Of a stretch of 64,000 nucleotides of DNA, positions 57,136-64,000 are shown piece by piece; the first letter of the stretch is position 1, and the number at the start of each line of letters is the position of its first letter. The notes beneath the pieces are model-generated. The model saw nothing but the letters and a program-made list of their open reading frames with translations, was not told where the DNA came from and ran no database searches. Source of the DNA: Legionella lansingensis (GTDB taxonomy: Bacteria; Pseudomonadota; Gammaproteobacteria; Legionellales; Legionellaceae); assembly GCF_900187355.1 (NCBI RefSeq), contig NZ_LT906451.1, positions 1,671,001 through 1,735,000 on the forward strand, written 5' to 3'. The translations under genes and the position numbers were made by a program.

Positions 57136-58123
57136 GAGGCGGAAATTCTTCAAGCATTTCTGATATCGATCCGTTTTCCACAATTTGTTTGATGGCCTTC
57201 GCAAATAAGAAAGAAGCATCCAACACGATGACTTTTTCTTTTAGGAGATTTTTATTCAATCGAAAAGGAGAAATACTATTAGTGACGATAATCTTTTCTA
57301 TCCTAGAATCAGCAAGAACCTCATTGGCTTTACCAACAAAAATCCCATGACTTGCGCAGACCCATATTTTTTTTGCTTTTTGTTCGTGCAACGCTTGCAC
57401 CGCAAGGCTAATAGTTGTACCTGAGCTTATGATATCATCAATGATAATTGCCATCCGCCCTTGTACATTGCCCACGACTTCCTGACCGCCACTGACAACA
57501 CCTAAGCTTCTTTTTTTAGATAAGAAAGCTTTCTCCACATCCTGTTGCAGAAAGTTTTCAAACAATTCACGAAATTGCTCAGCGCGTTTTAATCCTCCTG
57601 CATCAGGGGAAACAATGACGACCTTTTCATTCACCATGATTTGCGAAAAGTAGCGTGCAAACAATACCATCGCTTGTAAGTGATCGGTGGGGATACGAAA
57701 CGCATTTTGAAAGGCTGCCAAGTTATGGATATCCATGGTAATGACTCGATCAGTGCCTGCGCTTTCAAGGAGTTGAGCCATGTATCTCATGGTGACAGGA
57801 TCTCGAGATTGAGTTCTTCTGTCTTTACGCGCATAAGCAAAATAAGGTATCACCGCTGTGACTCGTTCTGCACAAGCATCCTTTAAAGAACTTATAAAAA
57901 ATAATAATCGGCAAAGTTTGTCATTCACAGTTTGTTCCAGATCGCTAAACAAGGACTGAACAACGAAAATATGCTCTCCCCTAACGCACTCTAATGTTCG
58001 GATTTTATGCTCGCCATCCTCGAAATCTCTTTCTTCATGAGTTGCCAAATTGATTGTAAGGTGCTCAGCCATTTTTTCTCCCCAATCCTTTGAGGAATTT
58101 AGTGCAAAGAGCTTCATATCCAT
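57122..58123 (-). CDS. prs: Ribose-phosphate pyrophosphokinase paralogue
   Basis: 333 residues. It makes PRPP from ribose 5-phosphate and ATP. Motifs include FEDGEHKIR, PYFAYARKDRR (flexible loop), VITMDIHN, SPDAGGLKRA and the PRPP site IIIDDIISSGTT. It is divergent from standard Prs, longer by about 15 residues, and not next to ispE or rplY as the usual prs is. It is probably a second copy or a related enzyme. Confidence 0.82.
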   Translation of the reverse strand: MDMKLFALNSSKDWGEKMAEHLTINLATHEERDFEDGEHKIRTLECVRGEHIFVVQSLFSDLEQTVNDKLCRLLFFISSLKDACAERVTAVIPYFAYARKDRRTQSRDPVTMRYMAQLLESAGTDRVITMDIHNLAAFQNAFRIPTDHLQAMVLFARYFSQIMVNEKVVIVSPDAGGLKRAEQFRELFENFLQQDVEKAFLSKKRSLGVVSGGQEVVGNVQGRMAIIIDDIISSGTTISLAVQALHEQKAKKIWVCASHGIFVGKANEVLADSRIEKIIVTNSISPFRLNKNLLKEKVIVLDASFLFAKAIKQIVENGSISEMLEEFPPLTQG

Positions 58124-58326
58124 ATCACATTCCTTAAAAAAGAGGGCTAATTCATCGAGTTAAACAAGAATGAGCGAAGAAGTTGATTGTTGTTGTAACA
58201 TCTTAATTAACCGTTTGCAATCATCTAACTGAATGTCATTTCCGTCTTTTTGTCAAAATTTTGTTAATTAATCAATCCTTAAGGTTAATTGCTTTACACT
58301 GATAAAAAACCCAAAAGGAGACTACC

Positions 58327-58569
58327 ATGTCAAACAAAAAACTATCTGAACGTTTGAACAACGAATTGGATGCACTTGGTGTTCCTGGTTTAATGACCGA
58401 ACGCGTTCAAGTATGTTCCAAACTGTTTAAAGTACCAAAATTTAAAATCGAAGCCTTGCTAAATGGTGTTATTGCCATGGATTCCGACTCCGTGCAAAAA
58501 ATTGCCGATGAACTTGAGGTCAATGTGGCTTGGCTGTTGGGAGATATTAAACATAAAACACAACACTAG
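58327..58569 (+). CDS. Small helix-turn-helix protein
   Basis: 80 residues. The order of helices (VQVCSKLFKVPKFKIEALLNG, then VQKIADELEVNVAWLLGD) matches a lambda-repressor-type HTH found in small phage-like regulators. It has a strong AAGGAG site at ideal spacing, so it is probably well expressed. No partner gene is evident. Confidence 0.75.
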   Translation: MSNKKLSERLNNELDALGVPGLMTERVQVCSKLFKVPKFKIEALLNGVIAMDSDSVQKIADELEVNVAWLLGDIKHKTQH

Positions 58570-58685
58570 ACGAAGAACTTGGCTAGTACCCTCATAGAAT
58601 TTTATTATATAATGCACAAATAGTATTTTTTAATTCCATATTATATAATTTATATTCATTAGCCTAAGGAATAGAAGTAGTCTGT

Positions 58686-60782
58686 ATGACGGTTGTAATA
58701 GTGGGTGCTGGTCCCAGTGGTCTTTATGCCGCAATGCAACTTAGAAAAGCGGGCGTTGAACATGTAACTATTTATGATCCTCGAGCAAGAATCTATTTAA
58801 GGCCAGGTCATATTAATTACTCCGTCATTGAACGCGCTGAACATGGTATTGGCCGACAACTCAATTTTCCTAAAAATAAAACAGCTCATATCAAAGACAT
58901 TGAACGACTTTTACATCAAGAGGCCCATTCACAACAAATTCCTATTGAACCAAAAAAATTTATTGGTTTCTCTTCTGAGGAAAAAGGAATCATCGTGGCT
59001 AATGCCGAAGGAAAAACAGAATATATACCTTGCGATTATGTAATCGATTGCACTGGTAGTCAGCGTCTTGTTACAGAAGCAATGAATGCCGTGAGTACTT
59101 CAATTACCAAACCATTTACAACCTCATTCATTACAAAAGATGTTGCGATAAAATCTCATTTGCTAGCTTATGTGCGAATGGAACCAAGAACGTTAAAAGT
59201 TAATGATAATGTTCGGGTACTTCCTGAAGAAATTCCAGGATCAAAACTGGAATTCGCACGCAACTTAGAACGCCTGCGAGAATTCGGTTGGCGTGAATTC
59301 TCTCTTCCTCGCTGTTATAACATGCCCTTTGGAAAAGATAAGGTATGTTTTTATGTTGAAGCACCTGACAATCTCCCCTCTGAGAAAAAAGCACAATGGC
59401 TTAAAACTGTTCTGGAGAGCCGGACGGGTGATGATTTTATGGAATTTGAATTACTGCCTGACTCAAAAAAATATGAAGATAAAGCTCGTCTCAGATTAAG
59501 CACTTTTGTAGTCAATCCAAGAGAGTTGAGCGCCTCTTCCTATCAAGAAAAAGGACGACCCATGGTAATTGCTCAAGGTGATGTCAGAATTGAACCCAAT
59601 TATTATTTAGCGCATGGGATCATTGATTCTTTTGATCGGATCGATAAGATGGTCAAAAACATGGATATTTCTGACGGTGAAATCAAATTTTTTCATGAAC
59701 AGAAATATGAAAATGATATTCAACCGGATTTAAAAAAGCATCGTGACGCATTAATTGAGCATTATAGAGAAAGAAAAGAATATTTAACTAGTTGGTTGCA
59801 AAAAGCAAAAGAGTGTTATAAATATGCTATAAATGCCACAAAGTCATCACAAGAAAAAATAATATTCACAGAGAGATTACAAGAAGTTGAAGCACGTATA
59901 GCTTCTCACAACGCAAACCGACTGTTGGCTCAGGGTGAATTCAAACAGGCTTTACAGTGCTTTGAGCAGGCGCTTCAAATTCAGCAAATGATAAAACCCA
60001 AAGAAGAAACTGCTGAATTGAATTTGCATTTCAATATCATTCGCTGTTTTTGCCAATTACAACAAGGTGAGGAAGCCATTTTACGAGCCAATGAAGTTTT
60101 AACATCATATCCTGCCACTGATACCCAAACCAAGAAAGAAATAATTCTGGAAGTTATAAAAGCCACTATGCTTCAGTTAACTTCGAGTCAAAAAACCAAG
60201 AAAGATCTAGTCAGAGACGTAGCCAATTTTTATTATCGAAATCAAGATCTTATTCGACAACACCTAAGAGAGGAATTAAAAGACGATCTTTCAATCATTA
60301 TCTCAATGCTTGGAAATTGTAACACTATGCTAGAAGAAGCAGAACTCGCTGTTAAACAAGGGAAAGATTATTTAGGACTAGCATGTTATCAAGATGCTTT
60401 ACTAATACACCGATTAACCTCATACCCTTCTGATCCTCAATGGGAAGAAAACCTTTGCACCAAGATGATCGTCGTTTATCGAAAATTAAATCAAATTTAC
60501 CACGTCCTTCCTTTTGCAAAGGACGTATTAAACAACCCAAATATAAACCCAGATAATAAGAAAACGATTTTGTTTCACATTATAAAAGCTGGAGCAGACG
60601 TTATAAAAGAGGTAGAAGGAGGCGCTGAGGCGCTGCCTTTGGTCAAAGAAATTAGACAACTATATAAAAAACACAATGAATTTATTAAAACAGAGCTCCA
60701 AAGCGCTTTAAAAATTGAACTTCAAGCTCTAGACTCTCTTGAGCAAAGTTCTGAGGAAAATAAAAACATAAAGCAGGTTTAA
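58686..60782 (+). CDS. FAD-dependent monooxygenase-like / TPR fusion protein
   Basis: 698 residues. The N-terminal flavoprotein part (1-350) has VVIVGAGPSGLYAAMQLRKAG (FAD Rossmann), VIDCTGS, and a GD motif (VIAQGDVRIEPNYYLAHGI) like aromatic-ring hydroxylases. The C-terminal 330 residues are TPR-like helices (LAQGEFKQALQCFEQALQI). The tail is acidic (SLEQSSEENKNIKQV). This fusion is unusual and could be a secreted enzyme with a protein-binding arm. The catalytic role is inferred from the fold. Confidence 0.72.
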   Translation: MTVVIVGAGPSGLYAAMQLRKAGVEHVTIYDPRARIYLRPGHINYSVIERAEHGIGRQLNFPKNKTAHIKDIERLLHQEAHSQQIPIEPKKFIGFSSEEKGIIVANAEGKTEYIPCDYVIDCTGSQRLVTEAMNAVSTSITKPFTTSFITKDVAIKSHLLAYVRMEPRTLKVNDNVRVLPEEIPGSKLEFARNLERLREFGWREFSLPRCYNMPFGKDKVCFYVEAPDNLPSEKKAQWLKTVLESRTGDDFMEFELLPDSKKYEDKARLRLSTFVVNPRELSASSYQEKGRPMVIAQGDVRIEPNYYLAHGIIDSFDRIDKMVKNMDISDGEIKFFHEQKYENDIQPDLKKHRDALIEHYRERKEYLTSWLQKAKECYKYAINATKSSQEKIIFTERLQEVEARIASHNANRLLAQGEFKQALQCFEQALQIQQMIKPKEETAELNLHFNIIRCFCQLQQGEEAILRANEVLTSYPATDTQTKKEIILEVIKATMLQLTSSQKTKKDLVRDVANFYYRNQDLIRQHLREELKDDLSIIISMLGNCNTMLEEAELAVKQGKDYLGLACYQDALLIHRLTSYPSDPQWEENLCTKMIVVYRKLNQIYHVLPFAKDVLNNPNINPDNKKTILFHIIKAGADVIKEVEGGAEALPLVKEIRQLYKKHNEFIKTELQSALKIELQALDSLEQSSEENKNIKQV

Positions 60783-60945
60783 AATCTGGCTTAATCGCAT
60801 GAATGTTATATGAGTACAAGGACATCCAGTCTACTTTTACTTTACACCAAATTTTTCGTAATCTAAATAAACTCTAGACAAAGGCAAAGGACAAGACTTG
60901 ACCCATTTTGCATTCTATCAATATCTTCGATTGGGATATTATTAA

Positions 60946-61185
60946 GTGAATAAACTTTTTGGATTAAAACCACAGTTAATCATTTTCGATCATGATGGCG
61001 TGCTGATTGATAGTGAAATCGTTTGGCATAGGGTGAATGCAGCTGAAATGACCCAACTTGGGTTCCCTCTTACCGTTGAAAAATCGATCGAACTTTTTTC
61101 CGATATTACGCAGGAAGAGTTTGAGAAGGTAATATTGCAAGAATTTGGAAAATCCGTGCCAGCAAATAACGCAATAGATTTTTAG
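60946..61185 (+). pseudogene. Truncated HAD-family hydrolase
   Basis: 79 residues beginning KPQLIIFDHDGVLIDSEIVWHR, the nucleophile motif I of HAD phosphatases (DxDG). The frame stops after the cap start; the sequence beyond (to about 61300) has no intact continuation. Motifs II-IV are missing, so the product cannot be active. Confidence 0.8.
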
Positions 61186-61319
61186 GTGGCTCTCATGCAC
61201 AAAGTCCTCGGTGTCGTGAAAAGATCTCTACAGCAGGTCCAACCATATTGGTTAATAATGCCTTAGAACTATTGGCTACATTAAAGGGTCTGTTAAACTA
61301 GGCCAATTAGGAGCAATTA

Positions 61320-61529
61320 ATGGAATCATTCGAGAACCTCGTATACGCACATCCTTATTTTACTATGCTTGTTTTCACCTGTATTGGTTTTCTTTTAAGA
61401 AGCATAATGCGAATCAATCTTAAAGCGATCAAAATGAATATCGAAGATTTAGAACTTGCTTTAGAGGATGAAGACGTTGAGAGAGCAAAATACTTCTTGC
61501 AAAGATTAAAATCAGGCTTTGGTTTTTGA
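61320..61529 (+). CDS. Small membrane-anchored protein
   Basis: 69 residues: one transmembrane helix (about 13-28) and an acidic C-terminal helix (DLELALEDEDVERAKYFLQR). No family is recognised. It lies 190 bp before the radical-SAM gene on the same strand; a functional link is unproven. Confidence 0.5.
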   Translation: MESFENLVYAHPYFTMLVFTCIGFLLRSIMRINLKAIKMNIEDLELALEDEDVERAKYFLQRLKSGFGF

Positions 61530-61720
61530 AATATCTTTTAAAACTTGAATACTCCATCTGTGGGCGTTGCCTATTGATCTATCAACATTTTTCATTTCAA
61601 TGGCCTACACGTTTTATTTAAAAAGTTCACTGATTAAGTAATCTATAAAAATCCAAATCAGAAAAACTTATATGAAATAACTTCTATACTTTTCTTAGGG
61701 AAAACGAAAGTAATGCTGCA

Positions 61721-63649
61721 GTGAAACGTTTTAAGAGTGTCAGGCCTTTTGTCTTAGTCGTACCACCTTTCTATAGCGTGGCCAGGCCAAATTTAGCAGT
61801 TAGCTTATTGAAATCTGTTCTTATTAAAGCAGGCATACCTTGTATTATTGAATACTCTAATTTTCGCTTTGCCCAATTTATGGGTATCCAAGATTTTCTA
61901 ACCATTGCAGATACATTATTCCCAGAATTGCTAATAGGTGATTGGATCTTTGCAGAGGCAGCCTTTGGCTCTATAGTGGATAAAGATGTGGAGGGTTACG
62001 CTAATATAATCCGCGCTCTTATTCAGAAGGAAGGAGGAACGCCCCCAAAGAACTTAGAAAACTGGCTTAAGGTGACAAGAAATAAAGCAAATGAATTTGT
62101 TAAGGCTGAGAGCCAACGACTTGCAACGCTTAGGCCCTTAGCTTTTGGTTTTACTATTGCGGTACAGCAAACCGTTTCTGCCATCGCCTTAGCAAGCAAA
62201 ATCAAAAGAATTATACCTGTACCAACTATCGCGGGTGGCCCAAATTGTGAAGGAGTGATGGGCAAGCAACTTTGGGAAATATGTGACGCATTTGATTATG
62301 TCTGTTTAGGTGAAGGAGAAGCGGTAATCCAGGTAGCTGCTATGCAAATTAAAGGAAATGAACTTGCTCCTATTCCTGGTTGTTTAACCCCTTATGAAAA
62401 AAATAATAAATCCTCTAATAGGGTTATAAAAGCGCCTTATACCTGCTTAAATGATTTACCAGCTCCCGATTTTGGAGATTATTTTCAAGCGATTAATCAA
62501 TTCCCATATCGAATTGAGCCTGCGCTGGTAATGGAAAGCTCAAGAGGTTGCTGGTGGGGAGTTAAAAGCCAATGTACGTTTTGTGGACTCAGCAAAGAAA
62601 CCATTGCCTGGAGGGAAAAAGATGCTGAGAAAACTCTCGCGGAAATCGAGGAAGTTGTAAATACTTACGGTAACTATCCTATTCTCATGGCAGATTTGAT
62701 TTTTCCTTATACATACTATTCAACTTTCTTGCCCAAAGTTAAAAAAGATAATCAACCCCGATTATTTTATGAAATAAAAGCAAACATCTCACAGGAAAAA
62801 ATGCTGCAACTTTATGAAGCGGGTGTGCGTTGGCTTTTGCCAGGTATTGAGAGCTTAAGCTCCCCGGCTCTTCTTTTAATGAAAAAAGGCACTAAAGCAG
62901 CGCAAAATGTGGCCATCTTAAAATGGGCAATTGACTATGGCTTATCAGTATCCTGGAATTTCATCATGGGTTTTCCAGGTGAAAAAGATGAATGGTATCA
63001 TGATATTATCTCTAAAATTGCCTCGCTTCATCATTTACAACCACCAATGAGCGTTGGCGATATTCATCTTGATCGTTACAGTCCACTATTTTCCAATCCA
63101 CAGTTAGGAGCACGTAAAATTGGTCCTACTAAAGCATATCAAAAGGTTTATCCTTGGCCAAAGCAGGTTTTAAATAACATCGCTTGTTATTTTGATATGG
63201 AACCGATTGAAAATGGTTGTCAAGCTTTAACGAAAAAATTATTAAAAAATGAATTTAACAACTGGCGTAATGCATGGTCTTCAGGTCAGCGTCCATTTCT
63301 CGAAGGAACATACAATAACGATAAATCACGATTATTTATTAAAGATACACGGGCAATTGCTCTGCAAAATCACTACGAATTGTCCTCAGAAGCAACCACA
63401 CTCATTAAATCTGCAGAAAAACCCATATCTTTGAATAGTTTTATGAAACGAATTAATAACCCTGAGCGTTCGAAGGCCTTTATGGAGTTGAAAGAAAACA
63501 AATTGTTATTTATTGAAGATAACCATTTAATTAGTTTAATTACATTTCCCAACCCTAATTGCAAAGCGGAATTTGTGTTCGGCTTACCTACAGGCTTTGT
63601 TGATACTTATATTCCCAGCGAGACTGAGTTGCCTATTATTCAAAAATAA
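61721..63649 (+). CDS. B12-binding radical-SAM RiPP maturase (RiPP maturation rSAM protein 1 type)
   Basis: 642 residues. The N-terminal half resembles a cobalamin-binding domain (RPFVLVVPPFYSVARPNLAV, then TIAGGPNCEG). The radical-SAM cluster site is SSRGCWWGVKSQCTFCGLS, with Cys277, Cys285 and Cys288 in the CX7CX2C spacing that marks this family. The C-terminal extension ends with a helix-rich region. The start is GTG at 61721. It should modify a ribosomal peptide, but no precursor is obvious within the window. The next gene is a small exported protein. Confidence 0.88.
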   Translation: MKRFKSVRPFVLVVPPFYSVARPNLAVSLLKSVLIKAGIPCIIEYSNFRFAQFMGIQDFLTIADTLFPELLIGDWIFAEAAFGSIVDKDVEGYANIIRALIQKEGGTPPKNLENWLKVTRNKANEFVKAESQRLATLRPLAFGFTIAVQQTVSAIALASKIKRIIPVPTIAGGPNCEGVMGKQLWEICDAFDYVCLGEGEAVIQVAAMQIKGNELAPIPGCLTPYEKNNKSSNRVIKAPYTCLNDLPAPDFGDYFQAINQFPYRIEPALVMESSRGCWWGVKSQCTFCGLSKETIAWREKDAEKTLAEIEEVVNTYGNYPILMADLIFPYTYYSTFLPKVKKDNQPRLFYEIKANISQEKMLQLYEAGVRWLLPGIESLSSPALLLMKKGTKAAQNVAILKWAIDYGLSVSWNFIMGFPGEKDEWYHDIISKIASLHHLQPPMSVGDIHLDRYSPLFSNPQLGARKIGPTKAYQKVYPWPKQVLNNIACYFDMEPIENGCQALTKKLLKNEFNNWRNAWSSGQRPFLEGTYNNDKSRLFIKDTRAIALQNHYELSSEATTLIKSAEKPISLNSFMKRINNPERSKAFMELKENKLLFIEDNHLISLITFPNPNCKAEFVFGLPTGFVDTYIPSETELPIIQK

Positions 63650-63739
63650 TGTTTACAAGTTTGATGAAATGATAAATGATATTTGATAGAAATTCTCATC
63701 AGGATACACGTAATCATAGTTAAGCAAGGAGCATTGTAA

Positions 63740-64000
63740 ATGGAAGTAAAAAAGAATTTTCTTTTAGGCGCTAGTATCCTTATTCCTTTGATGTATTCAA
63801 ACAATAGTTTTGCAGAATTCTACAAGCAAATTGTTTTCAATTATGTAAATACAGCTAATAACCAAGTGATGACTCAAGAAGAATGCAAAAAAATTATGAC
63901 GCCTCTCTACCTAAATTACAAAGATAAATGCTTAGCGGACAAGATCTGTCACGATATTCAAGTTTCTCCAGAAAAGGGATCAGGTCAAAAATTAAATAAC
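63740..64000 (+). CDS. Exported protein, N-terminal part
   Basis: An open frame of 87 codons cut by the window end. AAGGAGC precedes the ATG at 63740. A signal peptide covers about 1-25 (cleaved near SFAEF). The mature part has three cysteines (QEECKKIM, KCLADKICHDI), so it may be disulfide-bonded. It lies 90 bp after the radical-SAM gene and could be its substrate or an accessory, but that is a guess. Confidence 0.65.
   Translation, partial: MEVKKNFLLGASILIPLMYSNNSFAEFYKQIVFNYVNTANNQVMTQEECKKIMTPLYLNYKDKCLADKICHDIQVSPEKGSGQKLNN

Overview
The window looks like a Legionella-type gammaproteobacterial chromosome of low GC. This is inferred from gene content. About a fifth is ordinary housekeeping (kdsA-pyrG, a complete riboflavin operon, bepA). 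Most of the rest is accessory: coiled-coil, membrane, kinase-like, phosphatase-like and patatin-like proteins of the kind that reach host cells through Dot/Icm type IV secretion. Several of these have Glu-rich C-termini, and four stretches match the tandem TTAA pattern of the Legionella PmrA box. No tRNA, rRNA or CRISPR array was seen.

Layout. 1-1.5 kb: an IS4-family element (IS231-like target choice) sitting in a GGGCC..GGCCC palindrome. 1.6-9.5 kb: kdsA-pyrG, an MFS pump, and ribD-ribE-ribBA-ribH in tightly overlapping order. 9.9-14.7 kb: BepA-like protease, DUF1415 protein and a 721-residue effector candidate. 14.8-16.4 and 33.2-34.8 kb: two almost identical direct copies of a DDE insertion sequence that bracket about 17 kb. 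Inside that bracket are a kinase-like protein, an MFS carrier, a phasin, an L,D-transpeptidase, a decayed membrane gene, an old-yellow-enzyme/ArsR pair with matching operators, a coiled-coil protein, a conflict-type cassette, an SDR pseudogene and a histidine-phosphatase protein.

The conflict-type cassette (25.8-31.5 kb) is the best candidate for an undescribed system. A three-gene, translationally coupled operon (341-residue protein, 600-residue protein, Trypco1-like protein) is divergent from an 834-residue protein. That protein has a pre-toxin-like hydrophobic segment, a PD-(D/E)XK-type nuclease signature and a three-fold C-terminal repeat. I read it as a large toxin or effector with co-factors; this is inference.

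35-45.5 kb: a hybrid sensor kinase, a patatin, a His-rich peptide, a second kinase-like effector candidate behind a PmrA-like box, and several Legionella-type hypotheticals. 45.6-49.8 kb: small secreted proteins and a RiPP locus. The RiPP locus has a 59-residue GG-leader precursor (49411-49590), a hairpin, an MvdC/MvdD-like ATP-grasp ligase and a HEAT-repeat secreted protein, which together suggest a graspetide-like pathway. 50-64 kb: DadA-like oxidase, DUF1428, an MFS pump, a second patatin, a protein with a CheD-like Cys/His pair, an aminoglycoside-phosphotransferase-like kinase, a Prs paralogue, a small HTH protein, a flavin-monooxygenase/TPR fusion, a broken HAD gene and a B12-dependent radical-SAM RiPP maturase.
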